Assembly: GCA_963829235.1 (NCBI GenBank)
Contig: CAWHIF010000006.1
Location: 285,050-349,049 of the forward strand
DNA length: 64,000 nucleotides
Origin: Bog-756 sp963829235
GTDB taxonomy: Bacteria > Actinomycetota > Acidimicrobiia > Acidimicrobiales > RAAP-2
Direction: 5' to 3'
A model generated the notes under the pieces. The model did not search any database. It was not told where the DNA came from and saw nothing but the letters and a program-made list of their open reading frames with translations. The position numbers and the translations under genes were made by a program. Within the stretch, counting starts at the first letter, position 1, and every line of letters starts with the position of its first letter. Positions 23,228 to 33,801 of this stretch are shown here, piece by piece.

Positions 23228-24643
23228 TCATTGACGGCGGATCCGGGTGCCGTCGGGGCCGTCCTCGACCACCCACCCCTTCTCCTCGAGCTCGGTGCGG
23301 AGCGCGTCGGCCCGGACCCAGTCACGCTCGGCGCGGGCCTGATCACGCAGACGGACCAGCTCGGCGGTGGCGGGGTCGACCTCGTCTCCGGATCCGCCCC
23401 GCAGCGCCAAACCCAGCGCGGCGCAGAGCAACCCGGCGGTGGTGGCCGCCCGACCGGCGCCCACCATGTCGCCGGCATCGGCGGCGGCGTTGGCCCGTCG
23501 CACGAGATCGAACACCCCGGCCAGGGCCCCGGGGGTGTCGAGGTCATCGTCCATGCGCTCACGGAACCGGGTGACCGCGACCGAATCCAGTCCGTCCCCG
23601 CCGGCACCTCCGTTTCCGCCGTCGAGGCGCGGGTCCACCACCGGACCGGAAGCCAGGGGGTCGGCCAGGTCGAAGCGCCGGGCCAGTTCGTCCAGCCGGG
23701 CCAGTCCGGCCTCGGCGTCGGCCACCGTGTCCGGGGTCACCTCGATCGGCGACCGGTAGTGGGACCGGAGCACCAAGAGCCGGTAGGCGCGGGCATCGCT
23801 GCGGGCCAACAGATCCGACAGGGAGGTGAAGTTGCCCAGGGACTTGGACATCTTCTCCCCCTCCATGGTCACCCAGCCGTTGTGCATCCAGTGGCGGGCG
23901 AACTCGCGGCCCTCGGCCACGGCCTGGGCCCGCTCGTTCTCGTGGTGGGGGAAGATGAGGTCCTGTCCACCGCCGTGGAGCTCGAACCCGTCCCCGAGGA
24001 GATCGAGGGACATGACCACGCATTCGGTGTGCCATCCGGGCCGTCCCTCTCCCCAGGGCGCCGTCCACGACGGCTCGCCCCGCTTGGCCTTCTTCCAGAG
24101 CACGAAGTCGAGGGGGGACCGCTTGTCCTCGTCGGCCTCCACCCTGGCCCCGGCCCGCAGGGACTCGAGCGGCTGCCGGGCCAACAAGCCGTAGCCGGAT
24201 ACGTCCATCACCGAGAGGTAGACGCCGTCGCCCGTCTCGTAGGCGACGCCCCGGGCCACCAGGTCGGCCACCAGGTCGATCATCCGATCGACAAAGGCGG
24301 TGGCGTGGGGAGTCTCGTCGGGGCGGAGCACGCCGAGGGCGTCGATGATCTCCCACCACCGTGCCTCGTTGACCGCGGTGAACTCGTCGATGGGAATGCC
24401 CGCGGCGGCCGCGCCCTCGATGATCTTGTCGTCGATGTCGGTGATATTGGACACGTAGGTGACATCGAGGCCGGTGAACAGCAGGTAGCGGCGGAGCACG
24501 TCGAAGACCAGGGCCATCCGGCCGTGGCCCAGGTGCGGTTCCCCGTCGACCGTGAGCCCGCACACATAGACCGAGACCTTTCCCGGCTGCCGGAGCCGGA
24601 GCGGAGCCACCTCGCCGGTGGCGGTGTCGTGGAGCTGGAGCAC
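23228..24643 (-). CDS. cysS: cysteine--tRNA ligase
   Basis: A 471-residue class I aminoacyl-tRNA synthetase charging tRNA-Cys. The N-terminal YVCGLTVDGEPHLGHGR holds the first zinc Cys and the HIGH-type motif (HLGH). The other zinc ligands are in GWHTECVVMS and FPHHENE, and the KMSKS loop is GEKMSKSLGNF. The C-terminal DALR-like helical region is present, which argues against the mycothiol enzyme MshC. It departs from most CysRS in reading CGLTVDGEP rather than CGPTVY. GTG at 24643 faces the valS ATG with only 21 bp between them. Confidence 0.92.
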   Translation of the reverse strand: MLQLHDTATGEVAPLRLRQPGKVSVYVCGLTVDGEPHLGHGRMALVFDVLRRYLLFTGLDVTYVSNITDIDDKIIEGAAAAGIPIDEFTAVNEARWWEIIDALGVLRPDETPHATAFVDRMIDLVADLVARGVAYETGDGVYLSVMDVSGYGLLARQPLESLRAGARVEADEDKRSPLDFVLWKKAKRGEPSWTAPWGEGRPGWHTECVVMSLDLLGDGFELHGGGQDLIFPHHENERAQAVAEGREFARHWMHNGWVTMEGEKMSKSLGNFTSLSDLLARSDARAYRLLVLRSHYRSPIEVTPDTVADAEAGLARLDELARRFDLADPLASGPVVDPRLDGGNGGAGGDGLDSVAVTRFRERMDDDLDTPGALAGVFDLVRRANAAADAGDMVGAGRAATTAGLLCAALGLALRGGSGDEVDPATAELVRLRDQARAERDWVRADALRTELEEKGWVVEDGPDGTRIRRQ

Positions 24644-24664
24644 GCAGGGTACGGTAACCCGATC
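24644..24664. promoter_or_regulatory. very short divergent cysS-valS intergenic region
   Basis: Only 21 bp separate the cysS GTG (24643, -) and the valS ATG (24665, +). It contains the partly symmetric GGGTACGGTAACCC. Both genes' promoters must lie largely inside the opposite coding region, or the genes are leaderless. Confidence 0.6.
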
Positions 24665-27358
24665 ATGGCGAGTGACTCGAACCGACCGGCGGCCACTGCG
24701 CTCGCACCCTCGGGAATCCCCGACAAGCCCGGGTTGGAGGGGCTGGAGTCGAAGTGGTCGACCTGGTGGGAGGAGCAGGGCATCTACGCCTTCGACCGCA
24801 CCGCCACCCGTTCCGAGGTCTTCTCCATCGACACTCCGCCGCCCACCGTGTCCGGATCGCTGCACATCGGCCACGTCTTCTCGTATACCCATACCGACAC
24901 CGTGGCCCGCTTCCAGCGCATGCGGGGCCGGGCCGTGTTCTACCCCATGGGATGGGACGACAACGGGCTGCCCACCGAGCGGAGGGTGCAGAACTACTTC
25001 GGGGTCCGCTGCGACCCGGGCCTTCCCTTCGATCCCGGGTTCGAGCCACCGGCAAAGCCGGGCAAGGAACCCATCTCCATCTCGCGTCCCAACTTCGTGG
25101 CACTGTGCCACCGGCTGACCGCGGAGGACGAGCAGGTCTTCGAGCGCCTGTGGCGGTCGCTCGGATTGTCGGTGGACTGGTCGCACACCTATGCCACCAT
25201 CTCCCAACAGGCACAGCGGGTCTCCCAGCGCGGCTTCCTCCGCCTGGCCCGGCGGGGCGAGGTGGCCCAGCACACCGCGCCCACCCTGTGGGACGTCGAC
25301 TTCCGGACCGCGGTGGCCCAGGCCGAGCTCGAGGACCGGGAGATCCCGGGCGCGTACCACCGACTGCGGTTCCCGCGGGCCGGCCACGACGGGGCCGTCG
25401 ACATCGAGACCACCCGACCCGAGCTGCTGGCCGCATGCGTGGCCCTGGTGGCCCATCCCGAGGACGACCGGTACCGCGCCCTGTTCGGGACCGAGGTGGT
25501 CACGCCGCTCTTCGGTGCCCGGGTCGCGGTGGTCCCCCACGAGCTGGCCGACCCCGAGAAGGGGTCGGGCATCGCCATGGTGTGCACCTTCGGCGACACC
25601 ACCGACGTGGTCTGGTGGCGGGAGCTCTCGCTCCCCACCCGGACCATCGTGGGGCGGGACGGTCGCCTCCTCCCGGTCACCTGGGGCTCGGAGGGATGGG
25701 AGACCGACGACCCCGAGGGCGCGACCTCCGCCTACGGTGAGCTGGCCGGCCGTACCGTCAAGCAGGCCCAGGCCCGGATCGTCGAGCTCTTGCAGGAAGC
25801 CGGCGCCCTCATCGGGGCTCCGAGCCCGATCACCCACCCGGTCAAGTTCTACGAGAAGGGCGAACGGCCCCTCGAGATCGTCTCGTCCCGCCAGTGGTTC
25901 GTCCAGACCCTGCCGCTCCGTGACCGCCTCCTGGCCCGGGGCGACGAGCTCCGGTGGCACCCGCCCTACATGGCCCACCGCTACCGGGCCTGGGTGGAGG
26001 GGCTCAACGGCGACTGGAACATCAGCCGGCAGCGGTTCTTCGGGGTGCCCTTTCCGGTCTGGTATCCGGTGGATGAAGCCGGCGAGGCCGTCTTCGACCG
26101 CCCGCTCTTCGCCGACGAGGACCGGCTCCCGGTCGACCCGTCGACCGACAGGCCCGACGGGTACATCGACGACCAGCGCGGGCAGCCCGGAGGGTTCGTC
26201 GGCGATCCCGACGTGATGGACACCTGGGCCACCTCCTCGCTCACCCCGCAGATCGCCGGCGGATGGGAGGACGACCCCGATCTGTTCGGGCGCGTCTTCC
26301 CCATGGACCTCCGGCCCCAGGCCCACGAGATCATCCGCACCTGGCTGTTCGCCACCATCGTCCGCTCCGAGCTCGAGCACGCCGCACTGCCGTGGTCGGA
26401 CGCGGCCATCTCCGGGTGGGTGCTCGACCCCGACCACAAGAAGATCTCCAAGTCGAAGGGGAATGTGGTCACCCCGCTCCCGCTCATCGAGAAGCACGGG
26501 GCGGACGCCCTCCGCTACTGGGCCGCGGGTGGGCGCCCGGGCACCGACACCGCGGTCGACGAGGGTCAGATGAAGGTCGGGCGGCGCCTGGCCATCAAGG
26601 TGCTCAACGCCTCTCGGTTCGCCCTCGGACGGATCGCCGCGGACGATGGGACGGTCGCCGTCCCGCCGGTCGAGTTGGTGACCTACCCCATCGACCGGGC
26701 CATGCTGGCCCGGTTGGCATCGGTGGTCGACGAGGCCACGGCCGCCTTCGAGGGGTACGACTACGCCAGGGCCCTCGAGCGGACCGAGGCCTTCTTCTGG
26801 TCCTTCTGCGACGACTATCTCGAGCTGGTGAAGTCCCGGGCCTACGGCGAGGCCGGCGGCGGGGACGAGGCCGTCGGCGGCGGGGGCGGGGGCGGCGGGG
26901 GCGGGGCCGGCGATGCGGGGACGGACTCGGCCCGCGCCGCACTGGCCACCGCCCTGTCGGTGCTGTTGCGCCTGCTCGCACCGGTGCTCCCCTTCGTGAC
27001 CGAGGAGGTGTGGTCGTGGTGGCAGGTCGGATCGATCCACACGGCCCCGTGGCCGGTCGTCGCCGAACTCGGGCCCGCCGCGGCTGCCGCGGCCGCCGGG
27101 TCCGGCGGAGAGGACCCCGTACTCGAGGTCGTCGCCTCCGTGCTCGGGAAGGTCCGCCAGGCCAAGTCCACGGCCAAGCGCTCGATGCGCTCGCCGGTGG
27201 AGACCCTGACCGTCGTGGACACCCCGGCCCGCATCAGCGCCCTCCTGTCGGCCGAGGACGACCTGCGGGACGCCGGCGGGGTGGTCACGCTGGTCACCGG
27301 TGAGACCACCGGTGACCAGGAGGCCACCGTCGTCGTGGAGCTCGCGCCCGAGGAGTGA
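24665..27358 (+). CDS. valS: valine--tRNA ligase
   Basis: An 897-residue class I synthetase for tRNA-Val. The HIGH motif is at residues 67-70 (GSLHIGH), and the KMSKS loop reads KISKS at about 593-597. The editing (CP1) domain is present around IETTRPELLAACVALVAHP. The length, and the absence of a long C-terminal coiled coil, suggest the type 2 ValRS subfamily. An uncommon insert near residues 735-755 is almost pure glycine, interrupting the anticodon-binding helical domain between SRAYGEAG and DSARAALATAL. It is convergent with livF, 12 bp away. Confidence 0.93.
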   Translation: MASDSNRPAATALAPSGIPDKPGLEGLESKWSTWWEEQGIYAFDRTATRSEVFSIDTPPPTVSGSLHIGHVFSYTHTDTVARFQRMRGRAVFYPMGWDDNGLPTERRVQNYFGVRCDPGLPFDPGFEPPAKPGKEPISISRPNFVALCHRLTAEDEQVFERLWRSLGLSVDWSHTYATISQQAQRVSQRGFLRLARRGEVAQHTAPTLWDVDFRTAVAQAELEDREIPGAYHRLRFPRAGHDGAVDIETTRPELLAACVALVAHPEDDRYRALFGTEVVTPLFGARVAVVPHELADPEKGSGIAMVCTFGDTTDVVWWRELSLPTRTIVGRDGRLLPVTWGSEGWETDDPEGATSAYGELAGRTVKQAQARIVELLQEAGALIGAPSPITHPVKFYEKGERPLEIVSSRQWFVQTLPLRDRLLARGDELRWHPPYMAHRYRAWVEGLNGDWNISRQRFFGVPFPVWYPVDEAGEAVFDRPLFADEDRLPVDPSTDRPDGYIDDQRGQPGGFVGDPDVMDTWATSSLTPQIAGGWEDDPDLFGRVFPMDLRPQAHEIIRTWLFATIVRSELEHAALPWSDAAISGWVLDPDHKKISKSKGNVVTPLPLIEKHGADALRYWAAGGRPGTDTAVDEGQMKVGRRLAIKVLNASRFALGRIAADDGTVAVPPVELVTYPIDRAMLARLASVVDEATAAFEGYDYARALERTEAFFWSFCDDYLELVKSRAYGEAGGGDEAVGGGGGGGGGGAGDAGTDSARAALATALSVLLRLLAPVLPFVTEEVWSWWQVGSIHTAPWPVVAELGPAAAAAAAGSGGEDPVLEVVASVLGKVRQAKSTAKRSMRSPVETLTVVDTPARISALLSAEDDLRDAGGVVTLVTGETTGDQEATVVVELAPEE

Positions 27359-27370
27359 CCGCCGGGCCCG

Positions 27371-28107
<737 letters not shown>

Positions 28108-28111
<4 letters not shown>

Positions 28112-29004
28112 CGACCGGAGCCGCCGTCGGTGTCGCCGCGGGAGGTCGGGGTGGCGCCAGGGGTGGGGGCGGCCTCACCCAGGTAGGCGGCCTGGACCAT
28201 CGGGTCCTTGCGGATCTCCTCGGGTGTCCCCGAGGCGATGATGTCGCCGAAGTCCAGCACGTAGATGTGGTCGCAGATGCGCATCACCAATTCCATGTCG
28301 TGCTCCACCAGCAGCACCGCCATGCCGCCCGCGGCCAGCCCGACCAGGAGCTTCCCGAGGGCGTTCGACTCGACCTCGTCGAGGCCCGAGCCGGGCTCGT
28401 CGAGGAGGAGGAGCTTCGGTCCGATGGCCAGGGCACGGGCCAGTTCGACCATCCGGGCCAGCCCCGTGGACATGGCCGCCGCGCTCTGGTCCCCCCGCCC
28501 GGCGAGCCCGACCCCGTCGAGCAGCCGGTCGGTGGTGAGGGCCTCCGCGGAGCCACCTCCGATGGCGACTGCGGCATCGCCCGATTCCGGCGCCGCCCCG
28601 TGATGGCGCCGCCTCCCGACCGCCCGACGAAGGGTGGGGAACTCCCACCATCTGGCCGTCGATTCCAATCCGACCTGGACGTTCTCGCCGGCAGTGAGCG
28701 AGCCGAACAGCTCCAGGCGCTGGAAGGTCCGGGCCAGTCCGAGCCGGGCCCGATGATGGGGCTTCATCTTCGTGATGTCGGTATCGAACAGGCGGACGGT
28801 GCCCCGCCCCGGTGACTGCAACCCGCTGATCACGTTGAACAAGGTGGTCTTGCCCGCCCCGTTGGGCCCGATCAACCCGGTGACCGTCCCGGGCTGCACG
28901 GAGAGGCTGACATCGCTCAGGGCGGAGACGCCGCCGAATCGGACGGCGACCTCCGACACGGTGAGGACGGCACCGCCTTCGGGGGAGTCCTCAGCCGGCG
29001 GCAC
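28108..29004 (-). CDS. livG: branched-chain amino acid-type ABC transporter ATPase (LivG-like)
   Basis: A 298-residue ABC ATPase. Walker A is GPNGAGKTT, Walker B is LLLLDEPGSGLDE, and the C-terminal block DHIYVLDFGDIIASGTP is typical of LivG. An insertion of about 35 residues sits between the Q-loop region and the signature (ARWWEFPTLRRAVGRRRHHG and following). The signature motif itself is degenerate (MSTGLARMVELARAL). GTG at 29004 is preferred over ATG at 29061 because GGAGGTG lies 7 bp before it. It overlaps the permease gene by 14 bp. Confidence 0.87.
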
Positions 29005-30928
29005 GTGTCCCACCTCCGAACGCGACGTTGCCGAGCGGGGTGGCCGGAGCCGGCGTGTCATCGGACGTCCCGTGCTTGCCCCACGGAAGGAGGCCCTGGA
29101 CGGCCTCGATGCCGAGGATGCCGCCCGCCGCCCGCCCGATCAGGATGATCCCGGCGCCGGCGAAGAGACCGAGACCGTTCATCCACACCTGGTTCAGCAC
29201 GACGAAGGTCACCGCGGCGAGGAATGCCCCCGAGACGGTGCGGATGCTCCACACCGTGACGAACAGCACGAAGATGATGCCGGAGAAGAAATCGAAGTCC
29301 GAGGTGCCCACCGTCTGTTGGACCGTCCCGTAGAGGGCGCCGGCCAGGCCGGCCATTCCGGCGGCGATGGAGAAGACGGCCACCTTGGTGAAGCCGATGT
29401 TGAGACCCACGGTGGCGTAGGCGGCAGGCGAGTCGTTGAGGGCCACCAGCCTCCGGCCGAACATGGAACGCCGTATGGCCAGCACCATCCATGCGGCCAG
29501 GACGAAGAATGCGGTGACGAGGAGGAACTCTGATGCGTCCCCGCCGAACGACAGCCCGGGCAGCACGATCCGGCCGACGTTGACGCCACCCGAGCCGTAG
29601 ATGTGGGTGTCGGTGAAGAACCCATTGGCCACCGCGTCGGCGAAGGCGAAGGTGGCCAAGGCCAGATAGAGATCGCGGAGCCGGATGGTCGGGAGGGCCA
29701 CGAGAGCCCCGAGCCCGGCGCAGATGACGGTGGCCGCGATGAGTCCGAGGAACGAGCCGCCACCGGCGACCTTGCCCATGACGAAGGCGCCGATCCCCAT
29801 GAACGAGAACTGGCACAACGAGATCTGGCCCGAGTACCCGGTGAGGAGGACCAGCGACAGGCCGACGATGCCGAGGGTCATGACCACCCCGCCCAGGGTC
29901 AGAATGGTCGTGCCCTGGAACTGGGTGTTGTCGAAGATCAGGGCCAGGATGACGGCCACGGCGAAGAAGACCACACCGGCGATGAGCGACTCGCGGCCGC
30001 CGGCCACCCGGGGGGTCCGCACCTTGGTCAGGTGGCCGGCCGCCCGGAGCCGCACGGATGGCAGCGTGACCAGGGCGATGAACAAGAAGATCATGGGCAG
30101 CGCCGTCTGGCCGTCGGTGGCCAGGCTCTGGGGCAGATGGGGCAGCACGTAGTTGATGACGTATTCCTGGAGCAGGCCGATGGCGATGGCGGCGGCGAAG
30201 GTGACCGGGATGTTCTTGAGGCGGCCGACGATGGCAGCGGCGTAGCCGTTGACCACCAGGAGCGTCATGGCCGGGATGGTCAGCCCGATGGTCTGGGTCG
30301 GGGCCAGCAGCACACCGGCCAGGGCGGCCATCACGAAGCCGAGGATCCATCCGTACTGGCTCATCCGGTTGGGCGACGCTCCCGACATGGCCAGCAGCTC
30401 GGGGTCGTCGACCACGGCCCGGAGGGCGACCCCGGTCCGGGTCTGGTAGAAGAGCAGACGCAGGGCGATGGCCACCGCCACCGCCACGCCGATGATCAGC
30501 ACCTCCTGGTACTGGATGTTGATCCCCACCAGGCGGAACTGCCCGTTGATCATGTTGCCCACCAGGTGCTGGGTGCTCGGGCTCCAGGTGATGGCGGCGA
30601 ATCCGGTGAGGATGACCAGCAGACCGAGCGTCACCATGACCGGTCGTTCGGCCGAAGCACCGTGGAGCCGGCGCATCAGCACCCGTTCCACCAGCGCCCC
30701 GGAGATGGATGCCCCGAGAACCAGGATGATGAGCAACGCCACCAGGATGTTGACGTGGTGGTCGGTGACCAGCTCCCAGTAGCAGAAGGCGGCGATCATG
30801 CCCACGGCCCCTTGGGCGAAGTTGAAGACACCCGACGTCGTATACGTGACGACCAGGCCCGTGGCCGCGATGGCGTACCCCGCGCCGAACATGATGCCAA
30901 ACACGCTGTACTGCAGGAAGTTGCTCAC
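28991..30928 (-). CDS. livHM: fused branched-chain amino acid-type ABC permease (LivH-LivM)
   Basis: A 645-residue membrane protein that joins both HAAT permeases. Residues about 1-290 are LivH-like (SGVFNFAQGAVGMIAAF, then VNGYAAAIVGRLKNIP). Residues about 315-600 are LivM-like (LTGYSGQISLCQFSFMGIGA, then GLAGALYGTVQQ). About 16 transmembrane helices are expected. Fusion fixes a 1:1 ratio of the two halves. It starts 59 bp after the binding-protein gene. Confidence 0.88.
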   Translation of the reverse strand: MSNFLQYSVFGIMFGAGYAIAATGLVVTYTTSGVFNFAQGAVGMIAAFCYWELVTDHHVNILVALLIILVLGASISGALVERVLMRRLHGASAERPVMVTLGLLVILTGFAAITWSPSTQHLVGNMINGQFRLVGINIQYQEVLIIGVAVAVAIALRLLFYQTRTGVALRAVVDDPELLAMSGASPNRMSQYGWILGFVMAALAGVLLAPTQTIGLTIPAMTLLVVNGYAAAIVGRLKNIPVTFAAAIAIGLLQEYVINYVLPHLPQSLATDGQTALPMIFLFIALVTLPSVRLRAAGHLTKVRTPRVAGGRESLIAGVVFFAVAVILALIFDNTQFQGTTILTLGGVVMTLGIVGLSLVLLTGYSGQISLCQFSFMGIGAFVMGKVAGGGSFLGLIAATVICAGLGALVALPTIRLRDLYLALATFAFADAVANGFFTDTHIYGSGGVNVGRIVLPGLSFGGDASEFLLVTAFFVLAAWMVLAIRRSMFGRRLVALNDSPAAYATVGLNIGFTKVAVFSIAAGMAGLAGALYGTVQQTVGTSDFDFFSGIIFVLFVTVWSIRTVSGAFLAAVTFVVLNQVWMNGLGLFAGAGIILIGRAAGGILGIEAVQGLLPWGKHGTSDDTPAPATPLGNVAFGGGTRAAG

Positions 30929-30987
30929 CGAATCAATCCCGTTCCCCGTTGGACCTCATCAGACAGCTCCGGTGCCCCTGACCCCGC

Positions 30988-32305
30988 TCAGGATTTCGGT
31001 GGCGTCACATACGAATAATCGCACCGGTATCCGTTGGTCGGGCTATTGATCGGCGGGTTGTTCTGGCGGGTCCATTGCGAATTGAGAACCTGGCCCACCA
31101 GATAGCAGTTTGACGTCGACCTGGTCGCCGGGTCACTGGTGGTCACGATGTTGCCGCCGTTGAACGAGGTGATCTTCGAGAGGGCGGACAGGATCGACCC
31201 GCGGCTCGGATTGGAGCCCGCGTTCTTCAGGGCCTGGGCGAAGAGCTGGGCCGACAGCCACCCGTAGAGAGTGAACAGGTCGGCGTGGAAACCGGGCGAG
31301 GCCACGTCCACCCAGTGGAGGAACTGCGCCACGGCCGGGATCGTCGGACTTGTCCCCTCCGAGGTAGAGAGAGGCGTTCTGGTCGAAGTAGGAGCCGTTG
31401 ACCGCCTGTGGCCCCCCGGCCGCAGGGATGAGCGCGGTCGAGTAGGTGGCCGCGCCGAGCACCACGAGGGGGTGGAAGTTCTGCTGGACGAGGTTCTTGA
31501 GCAACGCTGACGCGTAGACCTCGGCCATCTGGTCGATGAACAGCACCTTCACTCCGGCATTTCTCATGGCGATGACATTGGGCGTGAAGTCGAACTGGGT
31601 GTCGCCGTACTGCTGCTCGTAGACGACCTTGTACCCGACCTTCTCCATGACGTACTTCTCACCGGCCCAATCCGCCTCGGGCGACGGGAGGTCGGCCACC
31701 AGCGTCCCGACGTGCTGGAGCGGCGCCGAGCCGAATTTCTTCCAGTAGTACTGCAACGCGCCCTCCTCCCAGCCGCCCTCGAGGGGGACGGCGCTGTAGA
31801 CGTTGGGCAGCGCGTTCGTCGCCGGGTCGAGGACCTGGGTCACGTCGGGGACACCCGGGTTCTGAGCCAGGACCGTTCCGCCGAAGCTGTCGAAGGTGGA
31901 GAACCCTCCGACCAAAGCGGCGTCCGTGGACACGGCGTTCTGGGTGGCCTCCTTGTTGCCGGTGCCCGTGTACTGGTCGTCAGCGCTGTCGACGATGATC
32001 TTGCGCCCGTTGACCCCGCCGGTGGAGTTGACGTAGTCGGCATAGGCCTCCGTGCCGACCAGGGCCCCCTTGAAGAGGCCGCCGAGGGCGAGCGTGGAGA
32101 CGTTGCCGACCCGGATCGAGGTGGCGGTGATCCCGGTGTGGTCGCTGTAGGCGCTCGCCGGTATCGACCTGCCCGATGCACCCGATCCACCCGATGTCGT
32201 CGTCGTCGACGACGAGCTGGTGGAGCTGCAGGCCACCGCGGTGACGGCCACCACTGCAACCATCCCCAGCGCGGCCATCCGCGTCTTCCACGATGCAGAA
32301 CCCAA
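30988..32305 (-). pseudogene. LivJ-like substrate-binding lipoprotein, one frameshift
   Basis: Periplasmic-binding-protein-type HAAT receptor. The N-terminus has a lipoprotein signal ending TAVACSS, a Ser/Thr-rich linker, then a Leu/Ile/Val-binding fold (VDSADDQYTGTGNKEATQ, TQVLDPATNALPNVYS). Reading breaks near 31340-31348, after LYLGGDKSD. The sequence continues immediately in another frame as VAQFLHWVDVASPGFHADLF, to a normal C-terminus (ending VTPPKS). Protein similarity is continuous across the break, so a one-base insertion, real or from sequencing, is likely. The start is TTG at 32305 or ATG at 32278. It heads the liv operon. Confidence 0.82.
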
Positions 32306-32433
32306 GGCTCCCCCTTGTTGTCGGTCCAGGCCACGTCGGGCGGGATTCGGTCCCGGGCAACATGACGGAAATATGAATATGTGACTCTACGTCAGAAACT
32401 CGTCTGCGTGTCTAGCACTCCAGCTGAGAGGGG

Positions 32434-33714
32434 TCATCTCTCCGAGGCGGGAACCGGACCCGGCACCCGGAGCCCGGCCCGGGTCCGCATGGCCTCCAGA
32501 AACCTGACCGCGCCCATGGTGGTGTGCCGGCAGCGGATCGAGGCCAGGACATCGAAGGCGTGCTGGGCCCGGGGCAGCTCGACATAGGCCACCGGCGCCT
32601 CCGAGGCCATGCGCAGCTCGGCCACGAAGTGGCGGGCCACGGTCAGCGGAACCAGGGTGTCGTTGACCCCGTGCATGACGAACATGGGCGGCGCCGAGGA
32701 CGTCACCCGGTGGTCCGGTGAGGCCTGCTCGAACTGGTCGGGGTTGTCCGAGATCGTGGTTTTCATGACCCGGCGCTCGAGGAGGTCGAGGAGCCCGGGT
32801 CCGTAGGCGCCGGACAGGGCCGGGTCCCCGGTGGTGTCGTACACGCCGTAGTAGGGCAGGCAGGCGTCGACCGAGGTGTCCAGGTCCTCGAACCCGGGCT
32901 GCCACTCGGGTCGGTTGGGCGTGAGGGCCAACAGGCTCGACAGATGGCCCCCGGCCGAACCTCCGGAGACGGCGATGAAGCCCGGATCCCCGCCGTACTC
33001 GGCAATGTGGTCCCTGACCCAGGCGACGGCCCGCTTGCAGTCCACGATATGGGCCGGCCAGGTGGCACGCGGGCTCAGCCGGTAGTTGATGGCCACGCAG
33101 ATCCAACCCCGCCGGGCCAGCTCGTGGAGCATCGGGATGCCCTGCTGGCGCTTGTCCCCCATGACCCAGGCGCCCCCGTGGATATAGACGAGGACCGGTG
33201 CCCCCACCGGCGGCTGCGACCGTCGGGTGAGGAGATCGAGCTTGTGCCGGTAGTTCCCGTCGCCCCAATAGTCCACATTCCTGACCCGCTTGATGCCCCA
33301 CCAGCGGAAGGGCACGGCGATCACCAGCCGCCACCAACGGTTCCAGGACGGGTCCGGATCGAAGCCGTCGGCGGTGATGGCCCCGCCCTTGGCGCCCTCG
33401 AGCGCCTCGTCGACCAGTTCGCCGGCGCCGTGGGCGATGACGGCCAGCTGCACCAGCCCGGCCCACGAACCGGCGGCGACGGCCAGGCCGACCCAGCCCG
33501 GCCACGAGCCGAGGGCGCCGTCCCAGGCAAAGACCGCGGCACCGGCCACCTCGACGGCGCACACCTGCAGAGGGAGCTCACCCGGTATCCAGCCCAGTGC
33601 GAAGCTGGCCACGGTGAACGGCTCCCGCTTCACCGGGTGATAGGCGTTGACCACGAGCACCGCGAAGGCAATGCTGACTGCGAGGAACACCCAGGCCACC
33701 CCTCCATCAAACAC
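32434..33714 (-). CDS. membrane-anchored alpha/beta hydrolase (HSL-like esterase)
   Basis: A 426-residue protein with three to four hydrophobic N-terminal segments (within about residues 1-110) and a C-terminal esterase domain of the hormone-sensitive-lipase type. The domain has the oxyanion motif YIHGGAWVMGD, the nucleophile in VSGGSAGGHL, the acid in HGVNDTLVP, and the catalytic His in RAQHAFD. It probably cleaves acyl esters at the membrane. GTG at 33714 precedes the first hydrophobic segment. It is divergent from the WS/DGAT gene, 87 bp apart, which suggests a link to storage-lipid turnover. Confidence 0.85.
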   Translation of the reverse strand: MFDGGVAWVFLAVSIAFAVLVVNAYHPVKREPFTVASFALGWIPGELPLQVCAVEVAGAAVFAWDGALGSWPGWVGLAVAAGSWAGLVQLAVIAHGAGELVDEALEGAKGGAITADGFDPDPSWNRWWRLVIAVPFRWWGIKRVRNVDYWGDGNYRHKLDLLTRRSQPPVGAPVLVYIHGGAWVMGDKRQQGIPMLHELARRGWICVAINYRLSPRATWPAHIVDCKRAVAWVRDHIAEYGGDPGFIAVSGGSAGGHLSSLLALTPNRPEWQPGFEDLDTSVDACLPYYGVYDTTGDPALSGAYGPGLLDLLERRVMKTTISDNPDQFEQASPDHRVTSSAPPMFVMHGVNDTLVPLTVARHFVAELRMASEAPVAYVELPRAQHAFDVLASIRCRHTTMGAVRFLEAMRTRAGLRVPGPVPASER

Positions 33715-33801
33715 GGTCCGACCCGAGATGTGAAACCAATCGGATCCCGGGCAAGGATCCCGAGGGCGGAGGTGGCCGCAGTTCGTGAAGGGGGACCGGG
33801 T

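Noticed and set aside
24644..27040. Open minus-strand frame of about 800 codons continuing upstream of cysS, opposite valS
   Set aside because: It is the reverse of valS, has biased shadow composition (Gly/Val/Arg-rich), and shows no domain. CysRS family sequence begins only at the GTG at 24643.
33751..33772. Repeated GGATCCCG in the esterase-WS/DGAT divergent gap
   Set aside because: Two short copies close together are expected by chance at this GC content.
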